Of a stretch of DNA of 64,000 nucleotides, positions 16,601-25,778 are shown piece after piece. The translations under genes and the position numbers were made by a program. Below the pieces are notes generated by a model. It was not told where the DNA came from, ran no database searches, and was given only the letters and a program-made list of their open reading frames with translations. Location: assembly GCA_947452455.1 (NCBI GenBank), contig CANGBX010000001.1, positions 1 to 64,000 on the forward strand, given 5' to 3'. Origin of the DNA: Beijerinckiaceae bacterium (GTDB taxonomy: Bacteria; Pseudomonadota; Alphaproteobacteria; Rhizobiales; Beijerinckiaceae). Every line of letters begins with the position of its first letter. Position 1 is the stretch's first letter.

Positions 16601-17386
16601 ATGGATCTCGGTTTGAACGGCAAAGTGGCGCTCATCTTTGGTGCGAGCGGTGGCTTGGGCAGCGCTATGGCCACATCACTCGCCAAAGAGGGTGCGAAAG
16701 TCGCCATCGCTGGCCGCAATAGCGCAGCGCTTGCCACACTCGCGACATCGCTGCGCGGTGCTGGCGCTGACGTGCTGGAGCTCAATTGGGATCTTGCTGA
16801 TCTCTCGGTTATCGAGCCCAATTTTGCCAAGATCGAAAGCACTTTTGGTCCGGTTGATATTCTCATCAACAATACGGGTGGTCCGCCGCCATCCACGGCT
16901 GCCAATGTCGGCGCGGAAGTGTGGGAAGCGCAATTCCATGCCATGGTTGTCTCGGTGATCAAAATCACCGATCGCGCTTTGCCGCAGATGCGCGCGCGCA
17001 AATGGGGCCGCATCATCACCAGCACCTCGTCAGGCGTGGTCGCGCCGATCCCCAATCTTGGTGTGTCCAACGCTTTGCGCGCCACATTGGTGGGCTGGTC
17101 GAAAACCTTGGCGCGCGAAGTGGCGGGGGATGGCATCACCGCCAATATTATTTTACCCGGTCGCATCGCCACGCCGCGCATCGCGCAGCTCGATGAGGCG
17201 CGCGCAGGCCGCGAGAAGATTGCGGTGGATGATGTGGTGAAGCAAAGCCTGTCGCAGATTCCCGCTGGCCGCTATGGCGATCCGGCTGAATATGGCGATG
17301 TGGTGGCCTTTCTCGCCAGTGCGCGGGCCTCTTATGTGACGGGCACAGTGGTGCGCGTCGATGGCGGTTATATCGCCAGCATCTGA
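16601..17386 (+). CDS. SDR-family protein with altered catalytic motif
   Basis: 261 residues, Rossmann fold with the N-terminal motif GASGGLGSAMA and the NNTGGPPP segment. At the expected YxxxK site the sequence reads LGVSNALRATL, so the catalytic Tyr and Lys are missing. This matches a known atypical subgroup resembling 3-oxoacyl-ACP reductases in which the tetrad is incomplete. It may be a non-catalytic partner or use another chemistry. AGGAGAATGAGAC precedes the ATG. Next to the aspartate dehydrogenase-like gene (13-bp gap). Confidence 0.8.
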   Translation: MDLGLNGKVALIFGASGGLGSAMATSLAKEGAKVAIAGRNSAALATLATSLRGAGADVLELNWDLADLSVIEPNFAKIESTFGPVDILINNTGGPPPSTAANVGAEVWEAQFHAMVVSVIKITDRALPQMRARKWGRIITSTSSGVVAPIPNLGVSNALRATLVGWSKTLAREVAGDGITANIILPGRIATPRIAQLDEARAGREKIAVDDVVKQSLSQIPAGRYGDPAEYGDVVAFLASARASYVTGTVVRVDGGYIASI

Positions 17387-17475
17387 CAATCTTGCGCTCA
17401 CGCCATTTTTGACTTGCAGCCAGCCCTCGCTTTTCTCACACTGTCGCAAAATGACAGAAGAAAAGGGAGGGATTC

Positions 17476-18267
17476 ATGGCTCTGCTCGAAGGCCGCGTGG
17501 CGGTCATATCCGGCGGTGGGGGCGATATTGGCGGGGGCATTGCGCTCCGCTTCGCTGCCGAGGGTGCCGCCATTGCGGTTTGCGATGTGTCACTCGACAA
17601 GGCCGAGAAAGTTGCGAGCCAAATTCGCGCAGCTGGTGGTCGTGCTCTTGCTATTGCCGTTGATGTTTCCAAGCCGGAGCAATGCGAGGCAGCTGCCGCG
17701 CGTACCGTCGCGGAATTTGGCAAGATCACCACATTGGTCAATGCTTCGGCCACAGTCTCGCCTGATGGCAATGTCGAGAAAATCGCGCTAGCTGATTGGC
17801 AGCGCGCATTGGATGTCAATTTCACCGGCACGTTTCTGATGTGCAAATATGTCATGGGGCATATTCGTGCGGCAGGTGGTGGCGGCGCTGTTGTCAATAT
17901 TGCTTCAAGCCATGGTCACTTTGGTTTGCCGGGGCGCTCGGCCTATTGCTCGACCAAAGCCGCGATCATGCATTTCACCCGCGTGCTCGCCATTGATTAT
18001 GGCCCGCACAACATCCGCGCCAATACGATTTCGCCGGGCCCCATTGATACGGAGCGCTCTTTGCGTCGTTATGGCTCGCGTGAGAATTCAAATCGCGTGC
18101 GTGGTGTTGGTCAAGTCTTGGGCCGCACCGGTACAGTGGAAGAAGTGGCTGCAGCCGCGGCTTTTCTTGCCTCTGATGAAGCAGCTTTCATCACCGGAAC
18201 AGATTTGCTCGTCGATGGCGGGCAGACGTCTTTCAAAGGTTCTTCTCTGGAGCGTTACTCCTCATGA
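17476..18267 (+). CDS. SDR-family oxidoreductase
   Basis: 263 residues with intact classical motifs: SGGGGDIGGGIA at the nucleotide-binding turn, a serine in NIASSHG, and YCSTKAA for the catalytic Tyr/Lys. The C-terminus has the usual GTDLLVDGGQTS. Expected to be an NAD(P)-dependent alcohol or ketone oxidoreductase; substrate unknown. GGGAGG precedes the ATG. The stop overlaps the start of the Bug receptor gene as ATGA, so enzyme and receptor are co-translated. Confidence 0.87.
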   Translation: MALLEGRVAVISGGGGDIGGGIALRFAAEGAAIAVCDVSLDKAEKVASQIRAAGGRALAIAVDVSKPEQCEAAAARTVAEFGKITTLVNASATVSPDGNVEKIALADWQRALDVNFTGTFLMCKYVMGHIRAAGGGGAVVNIASSHGHFGLPGRSAYCSTKAAIMHFTRVLAIDYGPHNIRANTISPGPIDTERSLRRYGSRENSNRVRGVGQVLGRTGTVEEVAAAAAFLASDEAAFITGTDLLVDGGQTSFKGSSLERYSS

Positions 18268-19280
18268 AAAAAACTCTCATCCTTGGCGCGCTTGCTGCGC
18301 TCACTCTGTCGGCGCCTGCATTCGCACAAAGTGATTTCTATGCCGGCAAGCGCATTACCATCATCGTCGGCTCGGAATCAGGCGGGGGCTATGACACGCA
18401 TGGCCGCATTATGTCGCGTCATTTCGGTCGTTTCCTTGCCGGCAATCCCGCGATCATCGTGCAGAACATGCCGGGCGCAGGCTCGATTGTTGCGACCAAT
18501 TATCTCTCCAATGTCGCTCCCAAAGACGGCACAAGCATCGGCATTATCCAGCGCACCATGTTGACCGCAAAAGTCGCGCGCATGGAGGGTGTTCAATTTG
18601 ATCCGATGCTGATCAATTGGGTTGGCAATCTGACAACAGAAACCGGCATGGTTGTCTCATGGCACAATCATCCGGTGAAAACGGCACAGGATCTTTTCAC
18701 CAAAGAGCTGATTGTCGGTGGTGCGGGTGTCGCGGCTGATACGGAAGCAACGCCCCGTCTTTTGGCTTATGTGCTGGGCATGAAGTTCAAAGTCGTGTCT
18801 GGCTATCGCGGCAATACGAATATTCTGCTGGCGCTTGAGAATGGCGAGATTGGCGGCGTGGGTGATTGGGCTTGGCCCAATATCAAGACACGGAGGCCCG
18901 ATTTCCTGCGAGATCGCAAGATCAATCTCATCATGCAGCTCGGATTTGAAAAGCTTGATGATGCGCCAGCCGATGTGCCGCTCGTCATGGATTTTGCCAA
19001 GACGGAGGATGAGCGCAAAGTCTTGCAGCTCTATTTCGCGCAGAAACAAGTGGCGCGCCCTGTCATGGCGCCACCCGGCGTTTCGCCCGAGCGCATGAAA
19101 GAATTGCGCACCGCGTTCAACGCCATGGTCAAAGACCCCGAAGCCATTGCAGATGCAATTCGCTCAGGCGTTGAAATCAGTGCGACCACATCGGAAGATG
19201 TCGGCAAGGTGATGGCACTGATTGCCGCCACGCCGCCACATATTGCCGATCGTCTGGCCGAAGCGATTAAGCCGCGCTAA
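18264..19280 (+). CDS. Bug/TctC-family periplasmic substrate-binding protein
   Basis: 338 residues. A signal peptide ends APAFAQ near residue 22, followed by SDFYAGKRITIIVGSESGGG, the receptor family start. MPGAGSIVATNYL follows near residue 70. Last gene of an operon with aspartate dehydrogenase-like and SDR proteins, overlapping the second SDR by four bases. The ligand is likely a metabolite of that short pathway. Its 3' end overlaps the convergent gene at 19267 by 14 bases. Confidence 0.88.
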   Translation: MKKTLILGALAALTLSAPAFAQSDFYAGKRITIIVGSESGGGYDTHGRIMSRHFGRFLAGNPAIIVQNMPGAGSIVATNYLSNVAPKDGTSIGIIQRTMLTAKVARMEGVQFDPMLINWVGNLTTETGMVVSWHNHPVKTAQDLFTKELIVGGAGVAADTEATPRLLAYVLGMKFKVVSGYRGNTNILLALENGEIGGVGDWAWPNIKTRRPDFLRDRKINLIMQLGFEKLDDAPADVPLVMDFAKTEDERKVLQLYFAQKQVARPVMAPPGVSPERMKELRTAFNAMVKDPEAIADAIRSGVEISATTSEDVGKVMALIAATPPHIADRLAEAIKPR

Positions 19281-19737
19281 GGCTTACTTCCGCTTTTGTA
19301 TGCTCATGCAGAAAGGCGGCAAGTTCGCCTTCTGCAATCTCCGTGTCACGCGCCGCCGCGATAAAGAAAAGTTCTGACAAGGGCGGCGTTGTCAGTTTCA
19401 GCAGTGAGGCCTCCAGCAGCAAAAGATCACGGGGACGATTGTCGCGATAAGCGTCAATCATGCCGCGATGCGCGCGGTTCAAGAAGCGCCGCAGCGCCAG
19501 CCCGAACGGCGTTACACCTTCCCTGCGCAGATGCCCGCGCAGGAATCCGATCACATCGATCGCATGGCCAAGGCTTTCCTTGGCCTCCGGCGCGCCGGCG
19601 GCCCCCCGCAGGGCCGCCGTGCGCACTGAGCCTACCAAGCACCCGAAGAGCATCATGAGGCGCTCCTCTTTCGAGGAATCCGCGACAATCCCCTGTAGTA
19701 GCGGGAATCGGGAATCATCGACGTCAAACGACAACAT
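19267..19737 (-). CDS. Hypothetical protein
   Basis: 156 residues from an ATG at 19737 with GAAGGA 6 bases upstream; a frame extension to 19788 lacks such a site. The sequence is mostly helical and soluble (ERLMMLFGCLVGSVRTAALR; LSELFFIAAARDTEIAEGEL). I do not recognise the family. It overlaps the 3' end of the convergent receptor gene by 14 bases. No neighbour suggests a function. Confidence 0.55.
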   Translation of the reverse strand: MLSFDVDDSRFPLLQGIVADSSKEERLMMLFGCLVGSVRTAALRGAAGAPEAKESLGHAIDVIGFLRGHLRREGVTPFGLALRRFLNRAHRGMIDAYRDNRPRDLLLLEASLLKLTTPPLSELFFIAAARDTEIAEGELAAFLHEHTKAEVSLSAA

Positions 19738-19940
19738 GAGTGTCCTTCGGGGCTCTGGAGTGAAGACGCTGACCACAGGGGTCCGCAATCAGCGTCAGGT
19801 CTTTAGACGGTTCGGGGCCGCAAAAATTGAGTCCCTCCCCGCATCTAATTTTTGGTCAGCCCCCTCCTTTGGGGGTGTTTCCCGAGGGAAGGGCCCATGC
19901 CATGATGGGGGAGATCAAAAATAAATTCCGGAGGCGCCCC

Positions 19941-20666
19941 ATGCTCTTGTCCCGCTTCACCCAAGCTTTTGCCCTGAGTCTGCTCGTTTTGGCGGGCTTG
20001 CCGGGTCCCGCGGCCCAGGCGCAGGACTATGCCGCCGTGCTCGCAGCCCCTGACAGGAGCGAGGCCGACCGCCAGAATGACGTCAAAAGGCAGGCGCTGG
20101 AGCTTTTGACCTTCTCAGGCCCCAAGACGGGCTGGAATGTGCTCGATATGGGGGCGGGCGGGGGCTATTCGACCGAGCTCATGGCCCGCGCCGTGGGTCC
20201 GAGCGGCAAGGTTTATGGGCAAAATGGGGCCATCAGCGAGCGCTTCGCCGCCCGCGCCAAATCCCCCGCCATGGCGAATGTGGTGGCCCTCGCGCGTCCC
20301 TTTGATGATCCGCTGCCCGCGGGTACTCCCAAGCTCGACCTCATCACGTTCTTTTTCGTCTATCACGACACGACCTTCATGGAGGTCGACCGCGCCAAAA
20401 TGAACAAGGCCATGTTTGACGCCCTGAAGCCCGGCGCCTTTCTGGTGATTGCCGATCATTCGGCGCGGCCGGGAGAGGGCACGAGTGTTGGCAAGACGAC
20501 GCATCGCATCGAAGAAAGCGCGCTGGTGGCCGAAGTGACGGCAGCCGGATTTAAGCAGGTCGCGAGTGCGGATTTCCTGCGCAATCCCGCCGATCCGCGC
20601 GATGTGTCCGTCAATCGCTCAGGGATCAAGAATGATGAATTCGTCATCCGCTTCCAGAAGCCGTGA
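19941..20666 (+). CDS. Exported SAM-dependent methyltransferase-like protein
   Basis: 241 residues from the ATG at 19941, which has GGAGG at optimal spacing; frame extensions further upstream are not credible. Residues 1-26 look like a signal peptide (LSLLVLAGLPGPAAQAQ). The rest is a class I methyltransferase fold with the SAM motif VLDMGAGGGYST near 66-77 and DLITFFFVYHD later, matching the COG4798 predicted methyltransferases. A secreted SAM-dependent enzyme is puzzling because SAM is not expected in the periplasm. Substrate unknown. Confidence 0.8.
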   Translation: MLLSRFTQAFALSLLVLAGLPGPAAQAQDYAAVLAAPDRSEADRQNDVKRQALELLTFSGPKTGWNVLDMGAGGGYSTELMARAVGPSGKVYGQNGAISERFAARAKSPAMANVVALARPFDDPLPAGTPKLDLITFFFVYHDTTFMEVDRAKMNKAMFDALKPGAFLVIADHSARPGEGTSVGKTTHRIEESALVAEVTAAGFKQVASADFLRNPADPRDVSVNRSGIKNDEFVIRFQKP

Positions 20667-20672
20667 GGCTGG

Positions 20673-22058
20673 TCAGACCGCCACAGAATGTCTGGCGCGG
20701 GCATGGCGCAGATAGCTGTCGAAGGTCGAGGCAACGATACGCGCGAGCCCGACGCCCGCGGGTGTCAGCGCGATTTTAGCGCCCGCGCGGATGATCAAGC
20801 CATCGCGCGCAAGTATATCGAGCTGCTTGACCTCGGGCTCATACCAATCAGGTTCGGCGTCAAAAAAGCCGCCCGCCACATCAAGATCAATCGTGCCATC
20901 ACACATGATGCGCTCGATGACATAGGCGCGCAGACAATCATCCATGCTCATGGCGAGCCCTTTTGAAACGGGCAAGCGGCCTGCTTCAACAGCACGCCCC
21001 CAAGCGCCTGTTTCCGACAGGTTCTGCACATAACCAAAGGGCGTGCGACCGATGGATGTGGCGCCAAAGCCGATCAGGCTGCGCGCATCATCATCCGTAT
21101 AGCCTTGAAAATTGCGGTGCAGTTTTCCAGCCCGCATGGCTTTGGCCAGCGTGTCGTCGGGCAAAGCAAAATGGTCGATGCCGATGGGGACATATCCACC
21201 CGCGATTAATTCCTGCGCCGAGGAATAGGCTTGAATTGTGCGTTCTTCAGCGCCCGGCAGCGCCGCTTCATCAATCATGCGCTGGTTTTTCGCCATCCAG
21301 GGCACATGCGCATAGCCAAAGAGCACGACACGATCCGGCTTCATCGCCAGGCATTCCTTCACGGTCTTGCTCAGCGCGGCTTCTGTCTGTTGTGGCAGTC
21401 CATAGATGAGATCGTAATTGATCCCCTTCACGCCTACAGCGCGGAGTTTTTCCGTTGTCTTTTGCACAAGTGCCGCTGGCTGGATGCGATTGATGGCGGC
21501 TTGCACTGTCGGGTCGAATTCCTGCACGCCAAGGCTTGCGCGGGTGAAGCCGAGCGCGCCAATGCGGGCAATCATCTCGTCTGAGATCGTGCGCGGATCG
21601 GTTTCTATGGCCCGCTCGGCGTCGGCTGTGAACGTGAAATGCTCTTCGATGGTGCGGACAATTTTTTCCAGATCATCGGGGTGAATGGCGGTTGGCGTGC
21701 CGCCGCCAAAATGCAAATGAGCGACTTTCATACGTGCCGGCAATTGCGCAGCAACAAGAGCAATTTCTGCGCAGAGATGATCGATATAGGTGCGCACCGG
21801 TTGATAGCGCGCGATCAGCTTCATATTGCATCCGCAATACCAGCACATTTGCTTGCAGAAAGGAATGTGCACATAGAGCGAGATGGCTTCCTGCGCAGGC
21901 AGAACTGCGAGCCAATTGCGATAGATCTCCTCGGGAAAATCTTTCTCGAAATGCGGCGCTGTCGGATAGCTCGTATAGCGCGGCACGGCGCGGCGCGCAT
22001 AAAGCGCGAAGAGGGCAGATTCGGCGCTATGGCGCGCAGGGGCAAGATCGGTGCGCAA
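20673..22058 (-). CDS. hemN: Oxygen-independent coproporphyrinogen III oxidase
   Basis: 461 residues, radical SAM enzyme that decarboxylates coproporphyrinogen III to protoporphyrinogen IX in anaerobic heme synthesis. The cluster motif is C68, C72, C75 in PFCKQMCWYCGC, and HFGGGTPT follows as in true HemN. The full HemN C-terminal domain is present, so this is not the shorter HemW. The frame starts at TTG (22058), with GGAGG nine bases upstream, which supports it. No FNR-type dyad was found upstream by eye. Confidence 0.93.
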   Translation of the reverse strand: MRTDLAPARHSAESALFALYARRAVPRYTSYPTAPHFEKDFPEEIYRNWLAVLPAQEAISLYVHIPFCKQMCWYCGCNMKLIARYQPVRTYIDHLCAEIALVAAQLPARMKVAHLHFGGGTPTAIHPDDLEKIVRTIEEHFTFTADAERAIETDPRTISDEMIARIGALGFTRASLGVQEFDPTVQAAINRIQPAALVQKTTEKLRAVGVKGINYDLIYGLPQQTEAALSKTVKECLAMKPDRVVLFGYAHVPWMAKNQRMIDEAALPGAEERTIQAYSSAQELIAGGYVPIGIDHFALPDDTLAKAMRAGKLHRNFQGYTDDDARSLIGFGATSIGRTPFGYVQNLSETGAWGRAVEAGRLPVSKGLAMSMDDCLRAYVIERIMCDGTIDLDVAGGFFDAEPDWYEPEVKQLDILARDGLIIRAGAKIALTPAGVGLARIVASTFDSYLRHARARHSVAV

Positions 22059-22238
22059 GGGCGTGGTCCTCCGGAGCGGGCTTGCAAAAGGGCTCGGGGA
22101 GGCAGATTGGCAGGTGGCAAAAGCGGCCGCTTTGATCTGGCGCTATGTTTTTTGTCTTTTCGATGGGGCTGCGGGCTCGACCGGGGCTGCGGCAGGGTTC
22201 ATCTTGCGCGGGTGATGCGGGATGAGCTGGGTGAAGTG

Positions 22239-23036
22239 ATGTTGCGCAGGGCTATCTGTCTATTTCTGCTTATCCTTTCAGGGCAAATCAGCGCTCCTGC
22301 GCAGGAGCGGCCCCGCACCTCCTCCTTGGGTGTCGTCCTGTTGCACGGCAAAGGCGGCCAGCCGGGCGGCAATATTCTCGGGCTTACCAAAAGTCTTGAG
22401 GCGGAGGGCGTGAATGTCATTGTCCCTATCATGGCTTGGAGCGGATCGCGCGGGCAGCCTTTCAACTATGACAAGACCTATGAAGTGGCCCTGCGCGAAA
22501 TCGATAGTGCGATTGCGAAATTGCGGGCTCTTGGCGCAAAGAAAATCATCATTGCGGGGCAGAGTCTGGGGGCCAATGCGGCGCTTGCCTATGTGGCGCG
22601 CAAACCATCCGGCATCGCGGGTGTCATTATGCTCGCACCCGGACAAGCGCCCGAGCGGATGCGGTTCCCCGGTGTTCAGAATGCGCAGGCCAAAGCACGA
22701 GACATGATTGCTGCGGGTCAGGGTCAGCAACGCGCCGATTTCCCCGATATCAATGTCGGCCAGAGTTTCATGGTCTCAGGAACTTATGCTGGCTGGTATT
22801 CCTATTATAATCCTGAGGGTCGCGCGAATATGCCAGATAATGCGGCGCGTCTGCGCAGCGTCCCGCTGCTTTATGTCGTTGGCCGTTCTGATCCGATTTA
22901 CAGGCTGGGACGCGGATATGTTTTCGAGAAGGCAAGCAAGCATCCCAAGAGTCGCTATGTTGAAATTGATGCGGACCATCTCGACACGCCGGACAAGGCT
23001 CGCTCAACCGTGCTTGATTGGTTGAAGAGCTTGTAA
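22239..23036 (+). CDS. Exported alpha/beta-hydrolase-like protein
   Basis: 265 residues from ATG 22239; the open frame extends far upstream but that part is a shadow of hemN. A signal peptide (LRRAICLFLLILSGQISA) precedes the first strand VVLLHGKGG. The nucleophile elbow is AGQSLGANAA (Ser), with DADHLD as the likely His region near the C-terminus and VGRSDPIY the acid region. Resembles the DUF3530/dienelactone-hydrolase-like exported hydrolases. Substrate unknown; it probably cleaves an ester in the periplasm. A terminator hairpin follows directly. Confidence 0.8.
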   Translation: MLRRAICLFLLILSGQISAPAQERPRTSSLGVVLLHGKGGQPGGNILGLTKSLEAEGVNVIVPIMAWSGSRGQPFNYDKTYEVALREIDSAIAKLRALGAKKIIIAGQSLGANAALAYVARKPSGIAGVIMLAPGQAPERMRFPGVQNAQAKARDMIAAGQGQQRADFPDINVGQSFMVSGTYAGWYSYYNPEGRANMPDNAARLRSVPLLYVVGRSDPIYRLGRGYVFEKASKHPKSRYVEIDADHLDTPDKARSTVLDWLKSL

Positions 23037-23040
23037 AGAA

Positions 23041-23066
23041 AAAGGGCGCCGTTTCCGGCGCCCTTT
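23041..23066. terminator. Intrinsic-type hairpin between convergent genes
   Basis: AAAGGGCGCCG and CGGCGCCCTTT form a perfect 11-bp stem with a 4-base loop. A-rich sequence precedes it and TTT closes it, so it can work for the hydrolase gene and, on the other strand, for the MFS gene ending at 23091. Confidence 0.85.
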
Positions 23067-23090
23067 CCAAGATCAGAACAAGAGTTCAGA

Positions 23091-24806
23091 TCACGCCTTG
23101 TCCTCGGCAAAAATATCCTTGTCCTTGTTCTCAGGCACAAAGATGAGGCCGATGACAAAACAGCCCAGCGCGATGATGATCGGGTACCAGAGACCGTAAT
23201 AAATATCCCCGGTCTGGGCGATCATCGCGAAGGCTGTGGCGGGCATGAGACCGCCGAACCAACCGTTGCCGATGTGATAGGGCAATGACATGCCGGTGTA
23301 GCGGATACGCGTCGGGAAGAGTTCGACGAGTGCTGCTGCAATCGGGCCATAGACCATCGTCACCAGAACGACGAGATAGGTCAGCACCGCGATCAGCGCG
23401 AGCGTCTGGCCCCGCAGATCGAAGAAGCCCGACATTTTCACAATGCTGTCGTTCTTCACGCCTGCAACCGGATAGCCACCAGCCCCCAGCGCATCATTCA
23501 CCGCCTTGGTGAAAGCAGCTGGAGCGTTTTTGGCATCATCGCCCGTCAGCTTGCTCGAATCGTAGGCGGCGACTTCCTTGTCACCGATGCGGATTTTGGC
23601 AACCTGGCCCTTGGCACCCTGTTCAACCGAATAATTCACCGACGAGCGTGCGAGTGTTGCTTTGGCAATATCGCAAGACGAAGTGAATTTCGATGTACCT
23701 GTCGGGTTGAACTGGAACGAGCATTCGCTCATGTCAGCCAACACAGTGACCTTGGTGTTCTGTTGCGCCTTATGCAGCATGGGATTTGCTGTCTCGGAGA
23801 TGAACTTGAACACCGGGAAGTAGGTCACGGCAGCCAGGATCATGCCTGCCAGAATGATCGGCTTGCGGCCGATGCGATCTGACAGCGAGCCGAAGATCAC
23901 GAAGCCCACGGTTCCCAGGATCAACGACCAAGCGATGAGCACGTTGGCGGTGAACATGTCGACGCGCAGGATGCTCTGCAAGAAGAAGAGCGCGTAGAAT
24001 TGGCCCGTGTACCAGACAACGGCCTGACCGGCGACGAGGCCGAGCAGAGCGATGACGGCAAACTTGGCGTTTTTCCACTGGCCGAAAGCTTCCGACAAAG
24101 GCGCCTTCGACTGCGTGCCTTCTTCCTTCATCTTGGTGAAGGCCGGGCTTTCTTCCATCTGCAAGCGAATCCAGACCGAGATCGCGAGCAGGAAGATCGA
24201 CAGCAAGAAGGGAATACGCCAGCCCCACTTGGCGAATTCAGCTTCGCCCGTCCAGGAACGCACGCCCAAGATCACCATGAGCGAGAGCAGAAGGCCGAGT
24301 GTGGCAGTCGTCTGAATCCAGCTGGTGAAATAGCCACGGCGGCCTGGTGGTGCATGTTCAGCGACGTAAACAACCGCGCCACCATATTCACCACCCAGCG
24401 CCAAGCCCTGCAACATACGCAGAACAATGAGCGTCACAGGCGCGAGCCAACCAATCTGCTCATAAGTGGGCAAACAGCCGACGATGAAGGTCGAGGCACC
24501 CATGATGAGAATGGTCATCAGGAAGGTGTATTTGCGACCCACAAGATCGCCAAGGCGACCGAAGAAGAGCGCGCCGAAGGGGCGAACGAGGAAGCCAGCC
24601 GCGAAGGCGAGTAGCGCGAAGACGTTTCGCGTCGCCTCCGGGAAGGAGGAAAAGAACTGCGCGCCGATGATGGCAGCGAGCGAACCGTAAAGATAAAAAT
24701 CATACCATTCGAAAATGGTGCCGGCGGACGAAGCCAGAATGACGCGCTTTTCTTCGCGGGTCATCGGCCTTGTGCGATCAGCCTGATCGGGAACAGCGAT
24801 AGACAT
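23091..24806 (-). CDS. MHS-family MFS transporter with a large periplasmic insertion
   Basis: 571 residues from ATG 24806 with GAGGAG six bases upstream. Twelve membrane segments are visible, and the MHS signature is present: GTIFEWYDFYLYG, GRLGDLVGRKYTF, and LQGLALGGEYGG. These are proton symporters for metabolites such as shikimate, alpha-ketoglutarate or proline. Between segments 9 and 10 lies an extra hydrophilic domain of about 120 residues containing two Cys (about 362 and 378), which topology places in the periplasm. Typical family members are about 430-450 residues. The substrate is unknown. Confidence 0.88.
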   Translation of the reverse strand: MSIAVPDQADRTRPMTREEKRVILASSAGTIFEWYDFYLYGSLAAIIGAQFFSSFPEATRNVFALLAFAAGFLVRPFGALFFGRLGDLVGRKYTFLMTILIMGASTFIVGCLPTYEQIGWLAPVTLIVLRMLQGLALGGEYGGAVVYVAEHAPPGRRGYFTSWIQTTATLGLLLSLMVILGVRSWTGEAEFAKWGWRIPFLLSIFLLAISVWIRLQMEESPAFTKMKEEGTQSKAPLSEAFGQWKNAKFAVIALLGLVAGQAVVWYTGQFYALFFLQSILRVDMFTANVLIAWSLILGTVGFVIFGSLSDRIGRKPIILAGMILAAVTYFPVFKFISETANPMLHKAQQNTKVTVLADMSECSFQFNPTGTSKFTSSCDIAKATLARSSVNYSVEQGAKGQVAKIRIGDKEVAAYDSSKLTGDDAKNAPAAFTKAVNDALGAGGYPVAGVKNDSIVKMSGFFDLRGQTLALIAVLTYLVVLVTMVYGPIAAALVELFPTRIRYTGMSLPYHIGNGWFGGLMPATAFAMIAQTGDIYYGLWYPIIIALGCFVIGLIFVPENKDKDIFAEDKA

Positions 24807-24921
24807 GACGTCTCCTCTCTTTCGCGCATGACCATTATTCAATTCGAGTCATGGCGCGGGACGGGAGCTAGTCATCGTTCACGTGCTGTTAAGGTCTAAT
24901 GACAAACTAGTTATTACATCA

Positions 24922-24942
24922 CGCGCATGTATTTTATGCGCG
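24922..24942. other. Inverted repeat between the aldolase and MFS genes
   Basis: CGCGCAT and ATGCGCG flank the 7-base spacer GTATTTT. It lies downstream of the class II aldolase stop and upstream of the MFS start, so it could be a weak terminator or an operator. Nothing else is seen in the 228-base gap. Confidence 0.35.
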
Positions 24943-25034
24943 CGCTCAAATGCAGAAAGTCTCTGGAAAATAGGCATGTGTGGCTTTTGCGTGGCCGCAT
25001 TGTCCCCACATGCTCACGGGTCTTTGAACGGGCC

Positions 25035-25778
25035 TTACGTCAAAAGGCCCCAATCGGCGGGCACCACGCCTTCGGCTACACCCTTGCGCACATAGTAGTT
25101 CCACAATTTGCCAATGTGGAAATCACGCATCTCATGCTTGTTGATCTGCACGAGTTCTTCGTCTGTGAAGGGCTCGGGTTCGGCACCTGCTTGCAGCACT
25201 TGCATCATGGCTTTGGCATTTTCTTCAAAATGCACGGCATCAACGAGCAGAGCTGGCACGCTTTCGGCCACCAGCGTGAGGCCGTGGCCGCGCATGAGCA
25301 CGGCATGGTGCGGCCCCATGGTCTTGGCGAGAGCCGCGCCTTGTTCGCGCTCTTTGATATGGCTCGGATCGGGATGGGTCGGGATACCGCTTTCCCAGCG
25401 CACGGCGCGGGCGCGCATCAATTGCAATTGCACGCCCTTCATCATGGTGAAGGCAATGGCGAGTTCCATATGGCAATGGAGCACGCTTTCAATATCGGGC
25501 CGGGCTTTCAACACTTCGAGATGTAGCGCCAGTTCGGCCGGCACTTTGCCTTCCCCTTGCACGACATTGCCTTCGTAATCGACGACGAGCAGACGCTCGG
25601 GGCGCAGTTCCGCACGCGAGTCGAGCCCTGTCTGGATGATAAAGGTTTCACCACCGGGCAGTCGTGTCGCGACATGGCCCGAATAATCGAGAATGCCTTC
25701 GGCGACGAGAATGCGTGTCGCGGCTGCGACCTCTTTGCGCAATTGGTCGTGGATTGTGTTGAGATTGGAAGCCATCAT
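25035..25778 (-). CDS. Class II aldolase/adducin family protein
   Basis: 247 residues. Zinc-site histidines are seen in LHCHMELA (about 101-103) and in MRGHGL (about 163), with the family N-terminal GILDYSGHVATRLP. Members are fuculose-, ribulose- or other aldolases and epimerases, or decarboxylase-like enzymes acting on hydroxy acids. It overlaps the upstream Bug receptor gene by ATGA, so the pair is co-translated and the receptor probably delivers its substrate or a precursor. Exact reaction unknown. Confidence 0.85.
   Translation of the reverse strand: MMASNLNTIHDQLRKEVAAATRILVAEGILDYSGHVATRLPGGETFIIQTGLDSRAELRPERLLVVDYEGNVVQGEGKVPAELALHLEVLKARPDIESVLHCHMELAIAFTMMKGVQLQLMRARAVRWESGIPTHPDPSHIKEREQGAALAKTMGPHHAVLMRGHGLTLVAESVPALLVDAVHFEENAKAMMQVLQAGAEPEPFTDEELVQINKHEMRDFHIGKLWNYYVRKGVAEGVVPADWGLLT

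Noticed and set aside
21639-22238. N-terminal 200-residue extension of the hydrolase gene
   Set aside because: This part is antisense to hemN; the signal peptide starts at 22239.
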